Shown here in pieces: positions 34,630-42,976 of a stretch of DNA of 46,118 nucleotides. The translations under genes were made by a program, and so were the position numbers. The stretch is from an uncultured Succinivibrionaceae bacterium (GTDB taxonomy: Bacteria; Pseudomonadota; Gammaproteobacteria; Enterobacterales; Succinivibrionaceae). Each line of letters opens with the position of its first letter. Within the stretch, counting starts at the first letter, position 1. The notes beneath the pieces were generated by a model. It was not told where the DNA came from. It saw nothing but the letters and a program-made list of their open reading frames with translations, and searched no databases. The stretch lies in the NCBI GenBank assembly GCA_944390105.1, contig CALXOV010000050.1:1-46118 (forward strand). Reading direction: 5' to 3'.

Positions 34630-35700
34630 ATGAATATAATTTTGTTGAGCCAAAGGTTAAGCGCAATGCTTGTTGTCGGTATGACTTTGTTTATGTCAGC
34701 TTGTGGGTCTGTAACTGACTCTAGTGCTGAATATAAGCGGCAGGTTAATATGAAGCTGCAGTCGGTAGAGACGGATGTGATGACTGAGCTCAATGGTGAT
34801 AAAGTCAACCTAGGTAGTGTCTTGGCGCTTTATCCTAAACCTTTGACCGTGATCGGTATGTACGTTGATGGAAAAGTTAACTGGCGTTTGGTCAGTCATA
34901 CCGGCATTTTAGGGCATGATCGTATTCTTATTAGCATGAAGCATTCCGATTACAGCAATCGCGGTGTGATGTCTGACAAAAAGCTTTCGGTCAATTTAGT
35001 CAGCCGTCAAATGCTGCCTCAGGCCGACTACTCCGGCAGTGTCAGCGGAGCTAAGGTGGATAAGTCACAACTTTTTGCCTACAGCGTTGGTGTAAACGGA
35101 TCTCCCATCATCAATGATTCCCCTCTGTCTATGGAGTGCAATGTACTTGATGTTTATGAGACCGATGGTTTTGATAATTTCATCTGTGAGATCGCTAATA
35201 CTTATGCGGCAAAGCATGTACTTGATGCCAAGGGGCAGATTGACTACAGTAAACTTAAGCCGGTATTGTTTGCTTTTCCCAGCTACGTATATATTGCGAC
35301 TGGCGAGGTGCTGGGCAACTGTCTGCAGTTGACGCCTGAAACCTCAATGACCTATAAAGAGGACCTGCAGGAGGACGGTATTGTGCGTCTGTCACACATT
35401 CAAGTTGACCCGCAGTATCTAGAGGAATATAAGCAATACGTGACCGAAGTCGGCGCCGTATCGCTACGTACTGAGCCTGGCGTACTTACCATGTATGCTA
35501 TGCAGTCACATGATGATCCATGTCATGTGACTATCCTTGAGATTTACGCCAGTCAAGATGCATACAACAGACATGTGGCCAGCGCACATTTCCAGAAATA
35601 TAAACAAGGCACCAGCAAGATGGTAAGGAGTCTTGAGCTTATTGATCAGCACGCGTTAAATAAATACAATCGTCTCACCAATTTCATGGTTAATGATTAA
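34630..35700 (+). CDS. Lipoprotein fusing a flavin-reductase-like domain and an ABM domain
   Basis: The 356-residue product has a lipoprotein signal with FMSACGS (Cys about residue 25), so it is probably anchored in the envelope. Residues about 55-240 match flavoredoxin-type FMN-binding proteins: LALYPKPLTVIGMYVDGKVNW, ISMKHSDYSNR, LSVNLVSRQMLPQADY and GQIDYSKLKPVLFAFPSYVY. Residues 253-345 match the antibiotic biosynthesis monooxygenase (ABM, YgiN-like) fold: LSHIQVDPQYLEEYKQYV, EPGVLTMYAM, ILEIYASQDAYNRHVAS. AAGGA precedes the ATG. Both parts are cytoplasmic in most relatives; secretion is the odd point. It lies 222 bases after the oxidoreductase. Confidence 0.8.
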   Translation: MNIILLSQRLSAMLVVGMTLFMSACGSVTDSSAEYKRQVNMKLQSVETDVMTELNGDKVNLGSVLALYPKPLTVIGMYVDGKVNWRLVSHTGILGHDRILISMKHSDYSNRGVMSDKKLSVNLVSRQMLPQADYSGSVSGAKVDKSQLFAYSVGVNGSPIINDSPLSMECNVLDVYETDGFDNFICEIANTYAAKHVLDAKGQIDYSKLKPVLFAFPSYVYIATGEVLGNCLQLTPETSMTYKEDLQEDGIVRLSHIQVDPQYLEEYKQYVTEVGAVSLRTEPGVLTMYAMQSHDDPCHVTILEIYASQDAYNRHVASAHFQKYKQGTSKMVRSLELIDQHALNKYNRLTNFMVND

Positions 35701-35931
35701 CCTGTTTCTTTTATCTTGGCCAAGTTAGCGGTATCTTTGGTAGCGGCTGACTGCGTTTGCTGTCTTGTTTACTTGCATCATTTACTGTGCACAAGCTTTC
35801 TTTTATGTCACAAGATGTGCGCAAATGCGCTGAAAATCATGGGTGAGTCGGGTAAAAAATGCTACAATCAGCCCACATTACGTCAGGCAGCGGCAAGAAG
35901 ACGCGCTGCAGTTTAATCAGGAGATTTTGCA

Positions 35932-36693
35932 ATGTCAGGTAAGTTTATGCAGGCAGTCAAGCTGATGTCGGCTGCTGCTGCTTTAACCTTTGGTGTCGTC
36001 TCGGCTGCACAGGCGGAAGACGTGCTGCGCGTCGGCACGGAAGCTACTTATGCTCCGTTTGAGTTTATGGGGGAGGGCGGTGCCGAGGTCGGCTATGACA
36101 TTGACATCATTAAGGCTATCGGAGAGATCGAAGGCTTTAAGGTCGAAATTGTCAATATGGGCTTTGATGCGCTGATCCCGTCGCTTTTAACCTCTCAGAT
36201 TGACGCAGTAATTGCGGCTATGACCATCACCCCGGAGCGTGCCGCGCGCGTGGATTTTACTGATCCGTACTACAATTCCGGCTTAAGTGTGCTGATTCGC
36301 GAAAGCGATAAGGATAAGTTTAAGACCTTAGCCGACTTAAAGGGTGCCGTGCTGTGCGGTCAAATCGGCACCACCGGTGCGCAGAAGGCAGCTGAGCTTT
36401 CTGGAGGCAATGCTAAGAGCTATAACTATGAGTCTGAGGTCTTTAATGAGCTGAAGGCCGGCGGCTGCGACGGTGCAGTCAATGATCGCCCGGTTAACTT
36501 ATACTACTTAGCTACATCCCATGCTGAGAACATCGTTGAAATGAGCGAAATGATCACTTCCGAGCAGTACGGCATTGCAGTGAAGAAAGGCAATCAGGAG
36601 CTTTTAGACAAGCTTAATGCCGGTTTAAAGAAGATTCATGAAAACGGTACCTTTGCAGAGATCCACGCCAAGTGGTTCAAGGTTGCTGAGTAA
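35932..36693 (+). CDS. Polar amino acid ABC transporter, periplasmic binding protein
   Basis: The 253-residue product has a signal peptide ending SAAQAED and the family 3 solute-binding fold: VGTEATYAPFEFMGEGGAEVGYDIDIIKAI, MTITPERAARVDFTDPYY, GAVLCGQIGTTGAQKAAEL. The Arg in TPERAAR and the Asp in CDGAVNDRP are the usual contacts for the amino acid backbone and side group. Substrate (glutamine, arginine or similar) cannot be fixed. AGGAG precedes the ATG. The 231 bases before it (35701-35931) hold no convincing gene. Confidence 0.92.
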   Translation: MSGKFMQAVKLMSAAAALTFGVVSAAQAEDVLRVGTEATYAPFEFMGEGGAEVGYDIDIIKAIGEIEGFKVEIVNMGFDALIPSLLTSQIDAVIAAMTITPERAARVDFTDPYYNSGLSVLIRESDKDKFKTLADLKGAVLCGQIGTTGAQKAAELSGGNAKSYNYESEVFNELKAGGCDGAVNDRPVNLYYLATSHAENIVEMSEMITSEQYGIAVKKGNQELLDKLNAGLKKIHENGTFAEIHAKWFKVAE

Positions 36694-36709
36694 TATTCAT
36701 CAGGAAAAG

Positions 36710-36752
36710 AAAAGTACATCGGCCAGACGCTGATGTACTTTTTCTATTTTTC
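36710..36752 (+). terminator. Partial terminator/attenuator between binding protein and permease
   Basis: AAAAGTACATC (36710-36720) and GATGTACTTTT (36732-36742) form an 11-base stem followed by TCTATTTTT. Placed inside the operon, it probably lowers permease and ATPase transcription relative to the binding protein, as in many uptake operons. Confidence 0.7.
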
Positions 36753-36757
36753 AGCCT

Positions 36758-37408
36758 ATGACTTTTGATTTTTCACTTATTGCTAACCATCTGCCGCTAC
36801 TTTTAGTCGGCGCCTTGGTTACGATTGAAATTACTGCGCTCTCGGTGGCCATTGGTACTATGGTCGGCTTGTTCGTCGGTATTGCCGAGCTGTCGCGCTA
36901 TCCATGGCTGCGTATTCCCGCCAAGATTTATGTTGATTTCATCCGCGGAACCCCGCTGCTGGTGCAGATTTTTATAATTTACTTTGCACTGCCGATTGTT
37001 TTAGGTATGCGCATTGAGCCGTTTGTCGCTGCAGTGGCCGCATGTTCCATCAATTCTGGTGCTTACGTGGCAGAAATTTTTCGCGCCGGAATTCAGTCCA
37101 TTGATAAGGGGCAGATGGAAGCGGGGCGTTCCCTAGGTATGAGTTGGGGCCAGACCATGATCTTTATCGTCATTCCGCAGGCCTTCCGCCGTATTATCCC
37201 GCAGCTTGGCAATGAGTTCATCGCTATGCTCAAGGATTCATCCTTGGTGTCGGTGATAGGTTTCGAGGAGTTGACGCGTAAAGGTCAGCTTATCATCGCC
37301 TCAACTTACGGATCGCTTGAGATTTGGTCCGCGGTGGCGATTATCTACCTAGTGATGACTTTATCAATTACCCGCTTCGTAGCTTACTTAGAGAAGAGGT
37401 TTCACTGA
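36758..37408 (+). CDS. Polar amino acid ABC transporter, permease
   Basis: The 216-residue inner-membrane protein has about five membrane segments and the HisM/GlnP-type signatures: [69 protein letters not shown] (the ATPase-contact EAA loop) and [25 protein letters not shown]. It probably forms a homodimer, as only one permease is present. Its stop overlaps the ATPase start (TGATG). Confidence 0.94.
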   Translation: MTFDFSLIANHLPLLLVGALVTIEITALSVAIGTMVGLFVGIAELSRYPWLRIPAKIYVDFIRGTPLLVQIFIIYFALPIVLGMRIEPFVAAVAACSINSGAYVAEIFRAGIQSIDKGQMEAGRSLGMSWGQTMIFIVIPQAFRRIIPQLGNEFIAMLKDSSLVSVIGFEELTRKGQLIIASTYGSLEIWSAVAIIYLVMTLSITRFVAYLEKRFH

Positions 37409-38127
37409 TGATCATCATTAAAGATCTGCACAAGAGCTTTGGCGATAAGGAAATACTCAAAGGGATTGACCTGCACGTTAAAAAGAGTGAAGTGGTAGTG
37501 GTGATCGGCCCTTCCGGCTCCGGCAAATCAACCATGTTGCGCTGCGTTAACTACCTAGAGGTTCCGACTTCCGGTAGCATAACCCTTGATGGAAAGACGA
37601 TTACGCGCGAAGTCAATATCAATACCATCCGTGCCGAAGTCGGCATGGTCTTCCAGCATTTCAATCTCTTCCCGCATATGACGGTGCTGCAGAACATCAT
37701 GCTGGCGCCGCTTAAAGTGCGTCACATGGAAGAAACTGCGGCTAAGCAGACTGCACTTGAGCTGTTAAAGCGCGTTGGACTTGAGAGTAAGGCTGACGCT
37801 CGCCCGGCTGAATTATCCGGCGGTCAACAGCAGCGCGTGGCGATTGCCCGAGCCTTGGCGATGCATCCTAAGATTATGCTCTTTGATGAGCCGACTTCGG
37901 CACTTGATCCTGAAATGGTAAATGAAGTGCTTGAGGTTATGAAGAAGCTGGCCGAAAGCGGCATGACCATGATGGTGGTTACCCATGAGATGGGCTTTGC
38001 CCGTCAGGTAGCCGATCGGGTGCTCTTCATGGATGAAGGCCGTATTATTGAGCAGGGATCTCCTGAGGAAGTATTTACGCAGCCTAAGGAAGATCGTACC
38101 AAAGAGTTCTTATCAAAGATCTTGTAG
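37408..38127 (+). CDS. Polar amino acid ABC transporter, ATPase
   Basis: The 240-residue ATPase (GlnQ/HisP type) has Walker [10 protein letters not shown] (about residue 35), Q-loop [16 protein letters not shown], signature [15 protein letters not shown], Walker [15 protein letters not shown] and the His switch [12 protein letters not shown] at 37408 is chosen because it overlaps the permease stop; an in-frame start at 37324 lies inside the permease gene. Confidence 0.95.
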   Translation: MIIIKDLHKSFGDKEILKGIDLHVKKSEVVVVIGPSGSGKSTMLRCVNYLEVPTSGSITLDGKTITREVNINTIRAEVGMVFQHFNLFPHMTVLQNIMLAPLKVRHMEETAAKQTALELLKRVGLESKADARPAELSGGQQQRVAIARALAMHPKIMLFDEPTSALDPEMVNEVLEVMKKLAESGMTMMVVTHEMGFARQVADRVLFMDEGRIIEQGSPEEVFTQPKEDRTKEFLSKIL

Positions 38128-38129
38128 GT

Positions 38130-39167
38130 ATGCATACTCCGCACGCAAATCAAAAGGCGGCTTTTAACCCCAAAGCTTGGCGTCGGCTGCTGAAGTTACG
38201 CTATCTTCCTGCTTGGCTGTCACTGGGCTTGCTGGGCTTGCTTGCTTTTATCCCCAATCGCCTGCGCGATGTATTGTGCATCGCGCTGTCATATCCTGCA
38301 GCTCTCGTGCCGACGAGGCCGCGGCGCATTGCCTATGCCAACCTACGCACGGCTTTCCCTGAGCTGTCGGCCAAGGAATGTCGCCGTATTTTCCGCTGTA
38401 TGGTAGCTGTAGGTTTGGCTGTTTTTGTCGGCTATGCCGAGCCCTCAGTGCTGCCCACGGCTCTTTTAAAGCGCCGCTGGCAGGTTTTTGGACAGGAACA
38501 TTTGGCGAAGGCGCGCGCGCGCGGTAAGGCGATTATTTTTGTGGCGCCGCATGCGCTGGCAATTGATCGCTGCGGACTATATCTGTCTTGGAGCGGGCTT
38601 GAGATGTGCACCATGGTGCATCAACAGAATAACCCGGTCTATGACTGGTTCTTAAACGCGCAGCGTTTGCGCTTTGGCGGCGCGGTTTATGAGCGTAGCA
38701 GCGGCTTGCGTACCTTAATTCGTGAACTGCGCGCTGGGCGTTCGTGCTTCTTTCTGCCCGATCAGGATTTAGGGCGGGAAAACAGCCTGTTCTGCAATTT
38801 TTTCGGGGTTCCCAAGGCTACGGTGACTACGCTACCTAAACTTGCGGCAGTAAGCGGGGCGAGTGTGTTGCAGCTATTTTCGGTATATAACTTTAAGACG
38901 GCCTGTTATGAAGTGCACTTTATGCCGCTGTCCGATGCGTATCCTAGCGGAGACCTAGCAGCGGATCTTAATTGCATGAATCAGGTGATTGAGAGTGCAG
39001 TGCGCGCGCATAAAGAGCAGTACATGTGGTTTCTGCGTTTCTTTAAATCACGTCCAACGCCGGATTATCCCAACATTTACGCTAATCTTCATTTTTCGTC
39101 CTTTAAAAAGGGAGCGTCGATAGATTATGCGGGACGTCGTCGTCCGTATCAGGATCCGCGCGCTTAA
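38130..39167 (+). CDS. lpxM: Lipid A biosynthesis late acyltransferase, LpxM-like
   Basis: LpxM adds a secondary myristoyl group to lipid A at the inner membrane. The 345-residue product has an N-terminal membrane segment (LPAWLSLGLLGLLAFIP), the HX4D site in APHALAIDR, MVHQQNNPVYDWFLNAQRLRFGG, FFLPDQDLGRENSLFCNFFGVPKATV and EQYMWFLRFFKSRP, all close to LpxM rather than LpxL. The ATG is two bases after the ABC ATPase stop, so it is probably in the same transcript despite the unrelated role. Confidence 0.88.
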   Translation: MHTPHANQKAAFNPKAWRRLLKLRYLPAWLSLGLLGLLAFIPNRLRDVLCIALSYPAALVPTRPRRIAYANLRTAFPELSAKECRRIFRCMVAVGLAVFVGYAEPSVLPTALLKRRWQVFGQEHLAKARARGKAIIFVAPHALAIDRCGLYLSWSGLEMCTMVHQQNNPVYDWFLNAQRLRFGGAVYERSSGLRTLIRELRAGRSCFFLPDQDLGRENSLFCNFFGVPKATVTTLPKLAAVSGASVLQLFSVYNFKTACYEVHFMPLSDAYPSGDLAADLNCMNQVIESAVRAHKEQYMWFLRFFKSRPTPDYPNIYANLHFSSFKKGASIDYAGRRRPYQDPRA

Positions 39168-39310
39168 GGATGTGCCCGTGCCTTGCTTTGGATCAGAAAA
39201 ATATTTCAGTCTGTGATCTGCATCAAAATGTGCAGATTATGCTATAGTCAGAGCGGTTTTTAGGCACGGTCATCAGTTGCGTCGCAGCTGACTTAATTGA
39301 AGGTAATGCA

Positions 39311-40504
39311 ATGTTTTTTAATCATATTGAAGCGGCTCCGGCCGATCCGATCTTAGGCTTAACCGAGGCTTATAAAAACGATCCTAATCCCAATAAGATT
39401 AACTTAGGCGTAGGCGTTTATCAGAATGAGTCCGGCGTCACTCCGGTGCTTGACTGTGTTAAGCAGGCTGAGCAGAAGATTTTGGTGGAGGAGACCTCGA
39501 AGTCCTATCTGCCCATTACCGGCCTGCCTGAATATGGTCGCTTTGTGCGCGAGCTGCTGTTTGGTGAAGACAGTTCGATTATTCGCAATCAGCGTGCGGT
39601 AACCTGCCATTGCCCGGGAGGTACCGGTGCACTGCGCATTGGCGCGGATTTCTTAAAGCAGCAGAATGTTGCTGCCTGTGTGTGGATTTCCGATCCGACT
39701 TGGGCTAATCACTATCAGATTGCCACGGCAGCTGGCTTAAAGTTTGAACGCTATCCTTACTATGACAAGGAAAACCATGGCTTAGCTTTTAATGCTATGC
39801 TGCAGACTTTAGAGCAAGCTGAGGAAGGCGATGCGGTGCTGCTGCATGCCTGCTGCCACAATCCTACGGGTATTGATCCGACCTTAGAGCAGTGGGAGCA
39901 GATTGCTGACTTGCTGAACCGTAAACATTTGCTGCCATTCATTGACTTTGCTTATCAAGGCTTTGGGCACGGTATTGAGGAGGATGCGCAGGGACTGCGC
40001 GTGATTGCTGCCCGCTGCCCTGAAATGCTGATAGCCAGTTCCTTCTCCAAGAATTTAGGCCTGTACAATGAGCGTGTCGGGGCGTTAACCATTGTCAGCT
40101 CCGATCCTCAGACCGCGGATCGAGTATTGTCGCAGCTGAAGATTGCGGTGCGTACCGCGATTTCCAATCCGCCGGCCCATGGTGAAAAAATTGTCACCAC
40201 CGTCCTTGGCGATGCTCAGTTGCGTGCGCGCTGGGAAGAAGAGCTATCGCAGATGCGTGAGCGCATTCGCGCGATGCGCGTGCTGCTTGCCTCAAAGCTC
40301 AAGGATGCCGGTGCCGGAGACTTTGACTTTGTAGTTGAGCAGAACGGCATGTTCTCTTTCTCTGGCCTTAATAAGGAGCAGGTGGAGCGCTTAAAGAAAG
40401 AGTTCGGGATTTATATTGTCGGCTCTGGACGCATCTGTGTGGCTGGCATTAATCAGCGCAATATTGATGCCTTAGTCAGCGCGATTGCGGCGGTGGTTAA
40501 ATAA
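39311..40504 (+). CDS. aspC: Aspartate aminotransferase
   Basis: AspC moves amino groups between aspartate and 2-oxoglutarate using PLP. The 397 residues align throughout with E. coli AspC: IEAAPADPILGLTEAYKNDPNPNKINLGVGVY, GGTGALRIGADFL, CCHNPTGIDPTLEQWEQ, FIDFAYQGFGHGIEEDAQGLR and the PLP lysine in ASSFSKNLGLYNERVG. TyrB is the second-best reading. GAAGG precedes the ATG. Confidence 0.94.
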   Translation: MFFNHIEAAPADPILGLTEAYKNDPNPNKINLGVGVYQNESGVTPVLDCVKQAEQKILVEETSKSYLPITGLPEYGRFVRELLFGEDSSIIRNQRAVTCHCPGGTGALRIGADFLKQQNVAACVWISDPTWANHYQIATAAGLKFERYPYYDKENHGLAFNAMLQTLEQAEEGDAVLLHACCHNPTGIDPTLEQWEQIADLLNRKHLLPFIDFAYQGFGHGIEEDAQGLRVIAARCPEMLIASSFSKNLGLYNERVGALTIVSSDPQTADRVLSQLKIAVRTAISNPPAHGEKIVTTVLGDAQLRARWEEELSQMRERIRAMRVLLASKLKDAGAGDFDFVVEQNGMFSFSGLNKEQVERLKKEFGIYIVGSGRICVAGINQRNIDALVSAIAAVVK

Positions 40505-40528
40505 TTAGCTTCCTTGGCTAATTAATCT

Positions 40529-40569
40529 AATGACGCAGGGCAGCGCAGAAAGCGCTGCCCTGCGTCATT
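40529..40569. terminator. Very stable hairpin after aspC
   Basis: An 18-base perfect stem (40529-40546 with 40552-40569, starting AATGACGCAGGGCAGCGC) has a five-base loop AGAAA. It lies between convergent aspC and fruK. No T-run follows on either strand, so it may act as a 3' RNA-stabilising end instead of a classical intrinsic terminator. A smaller hairpin TTAGC...GCTAA (40505-40521) precedes it. Confidence 0.65.
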
Positions 40570-40649
40570 GTGGTGTATGCTAAAAAGCGCTCCGCTACGC
40601 ATGTTTAGCCTCAGGTGGCATGAACTGCATACGCACTTAATGCAAGATT

Positions 40650-40765
40650 GCGTAAGGTTGCTGTCTTACTTTTAGTAAGACATCTTCGGTAGTTTACGGG
40701 CAGATCCGCAATGCCTTATCAGGTATGCGCAAAAAGCTCGTTTCTGAGTTTGTAGAGAGTACTAT
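40650..40765 (+). repeat. Intergenic repeat copy 2 (related to 30575-30695)
   Basis: The 268-base gap between aspC and fruK holds no gene. This part shares ordered blocks with the 30.6 kb gap: GTCTTAC-TTTTA-GTAAGAC hairpin (40663-40681), GGTAGTTTACGGGCAG, GCAATG, and AAAGCTCGTTTCTGA. Part of the last block (AGCTCG.TT.TGAGTT...AGAGTAC) also recurs at about 32665-32715. Confidence 0.5.
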
Positions 40766-40837
40766 ACATGCTCATGAAATGCTGTACCTGCATGCTTACA
40801 ACTTCTAGCTATGCAAGAGGCACTACGCGGCATTGGT

Positions 40838-41776
40838 TCAAAGCGGCATGCGTTCCTTAAGCTGTGCAAACAGCGCATTAACTTCTTTTTCGGCGGCAAG
40901 GCCATGCGCCATGGCGGTGGCAGTACCCGCCGCAACCGCCATCAGCGCGGCCTCGCGCACATTCTGTGTGGCGGCATAGTGGGCAATAAAACCTGCAATC
41001 ATTGAATCACCGGCCCCGATCTTATTGACTACTTCGCCTTGAGGTGCAGGGATCTGCATGGTGCTACCGTCTGATGCCGCAAAGACGGCACCGGCAGCTC
41101 CCATGGATACCAGAACATTTAGTGCGCCTTCTTTCTGCAATGCGTGCGCTGCCTCAATAATGTCTTCAGTGGTGCTCAGCTCCTGCCCGAGATAGCTTTT
41201 AAGTTCCTGCAGATTCGGCTTGATGAGAAAAGGATGATAGCGCAGTACCGCGTGCAACAGTTCGGGAGGCGCGTCAACAATAACATCCACCCCTTTGTGT
41301 TGCAGCGCTTTAAAGAAGGTAGCGTAAATATCCTGCGGCAGACTCGGAGGCACTGCACCGGCTAGTACTAAGCAGTCGCCGTGGCTTAAAGCAGAAATTT
41401 TACGTACTAAGTAGCGGATGTCATCAGGGGTGACAGTGGGGCCCAAGCCATTGATGCGCGTTTCATCAGCAGCCGAGGCCTGCTGTGCTTTAAGTCGCAA
41501 ATTGATGCGGGTGCGACCGCGGCGGACGCGGATGAACCCAGTCTGAATACCCTCTGCCACGGTAAGGCGCATCAACTCGTCACCGGAGAACCCAGCAACA
41601 AAGCCCAAAGCCGTGGAGGTCTTTCCCAAATGCTTGAGCATGATAGAGATATTGATGCCTTTGCCGCCGGGGCGGAGTTCTTCCTTGAGTGCGCGTAGGG
41701 TATGGCCCGGGATCGGGGCTTGCTGCAACACCATCAGCAAATCAAGCGACGGACTCGGCGTTACGGTAAAGATCAT
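40838..41776 (-). CDS. fruK: 1-phosphofructokinase (PfkB family)
   Basis: FruK phosphorylates fructose 1-phosphate to fructose 1,6-bisphosphate. The 312-residue product shows FTVTPSPSLDLLM, RPGGKGINISIMLKHLG, RGRTRINLRLK, LAGAVPPSLP, KPNLQELKSYLG and the catalytic NKIGAGDSMIAGF. Tagatose-6-phosphate kinase is a close alternative. AAGGAGG precedes the ATG. The usual fruA and fruB partners are missing; the gene lies 18 bases after a polyamine-binding protein gene. Confidence 0.85.
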   Translation of the reverse strand: MIFTVTPSPSLDLLMVLQQAPIPGHTLRALKEELRPGGKGINISIMLKHLGKTSTALGFVAGFSGDELMRLTVAEGIQTGFIRVRRGRTRINLRLKAQQASAADETRINGLGPTVTPDDIRYLVRKISALSHGDCLVLAGAVPPSLPQDIYATFFKALQHKGVDVIVDAPPELLHAVLRYHPFLIKPNLQELKSYLGQELSTTEDIIEAAHALQKEGALNVLVSMGAAGAVFAASDGSTMQIPAPQGEVVNKIGAGDSMIAGFIAHYAATQNVREAALMAVAAGTATAMAHGLAAEKEVNALFAQLKERMPL

Positions 41777-41794
41777 GCAGGCCTCCTTGATAGC

Positions 41795-42898
41795 TCAGTC
41801 AGCCGCTTCCATGCGCACACGATTCCAAGTGCGTGTCAGGGTGCGCTCCATGCCAGCGGGCGGAACTACGATATGCATGCGCTTTAGCAGTTCCTGCGGA
41901 TAGTAAATGCCAGGATTGTTGCGAATGTCAGCGTCAACCAAGGGCAGAGCATCGGCGTTGGCATTGGCATATCGCACGTAATTGGTGATATCGGCAATGA
42001 CTTCAGGCCGCAAGATATAGTCTAAAAAGCGATAGGCATTATCTTTATGCTCGGCATCCTTGGGAATGGCAAACATGTCGTACCCCATCAACGCTCCTTC
42101 CTTGGGGATAACGTAGGTAATGTCATCAAGTCCCGCCTCTTTGGCGCGCTGTGCGGCCAGTTGCACGTCGCCAGACCATCCTACCGCCATGCAGACATCT
42201 CCTGAGGCTAAATCATTGACGTACTGCGATGAATGAATGTAGCGCACGTGGGAAATCATCTTAGAAAGGAGTTCTGCGGCGGCTGCATAATCATTTTGAT
42301 GCGGCGACTGCGGATCACGGTCTAAATAAATGAGTGCGCTGCAGATCATGTCCGATGGGCTGTCAAGCACCGTGACGCCGCAGGCCTGTAGCTTAGTTAA
42401 AATTTCTGGTTTGAAAATGACATCCCAACTGTCGACTTTAAATTCAGGTCCCATCACTTTAGCAATTTGCTGGCGGTTATAGCCAATGCCGGTGGACAAT
42501 TCCATGTAGGGGATACCATAGCTGTTATCAGGGTCAATTGTCGCGATTTTATTAAGCTTGGCCTTGTCAAGATGCTTGAAATTAGGCAGTTTGCTTTTAT
42601 CAAGCTTTTCGAGAACTCCCGCATCAGCAAGGCGCTTTAACACATGAATTGATGGGGCTACCACATCATAGCCGGAATGGCCGGTCAACAATTTAGCCTC
42701 CAGCATTTCATTAGAATCCATCAATACGTATTCCACATTGATGCCGGTTTCTTGTTCAAACTTACTGATGGTATCAGGTGCGATGTAATCGGACCAATTA
42801 AGAATGTACAGGGAATTGTCATCAGCCGCTGCGGCAAAGGCGCTGCAGGCGACGGATAGAGCAGCTAGGGTGAGCTTGAGAGTTTTGACAAAAAGCAC
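41795..42898 (-). CDS. potF: PotD/PotF-type polyamine-binding periplasmic protein
   Basis: The 367-residue product has a signal peptide (ending AFAAA) and the polyamine-binding fold: LYILNWSDYIAPDTISKFEQETGINVEYVLMDSNE, LLTGHSGYDVVAPS, IPYMELSTGIGYN, VGWSGDVQLAAQRA, and GYDMFAIPKDAEHKDNAYRFLDYIL. The aromatic and acidic ligand positions resemble PotF (putrescine) more than PotD. The start is GTG at 42898 with GGAG ten bases before. No potABC or potGHI genes lie beside it. Confidence 0.85.
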   Translation of the reverse strand: MLFVKTLKLTLAALSVACSAFAAAADDNSLYILNWSDYIAPDTISKFEQETGINVEYVLMDSNEMLEAKLLTGHSGYDVVAPSIHVLKRLADAGVLEKLDKSKLPNFKHLDKAKLNKIATIDPDNSYGIPYMELSTGIGYNRQQIAKVMGPEFKVDSWDVIFKPEILTKLQACGVTVLDSPSDMICSALIYLDRDPQSPHQNDYAAAAELLSKMISHVRYIHSSQYVNDLASGDVCMAVGWSGDVQLAAQRAKEAGLDDITYVIPKEGALMGYDMFAIPKDAEHKDNAYRFLDYILRPEVIADITNYVRYANANADALPLVDADIRNNPGIYYPQELLKRMHIVVPPAGMERTLTRTWNRVRMEAAD

Positions 42899-42976
42899 TT
42901 TTGCACAGCTCCATCTAAGGTTAAGATCTCTGTGTAATCATAACCTTTTTAACGGCTGTTTTAAAACGGAGGTCCT

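Noticed and set aside
34374..34808. 144-residue open frame on the minus strand
   Set aside because: It overlaps the end of the oxidoreductase gene and the lipoprotein signal region; composition is not protein-like and no ribosome site is seen.
35716..35916. 66-residue open frame upstream of the binding-protein gene
   Set aside because: No Shine-Dalgarno sequence and no recognisable motif; it lies in the probable promoter region.
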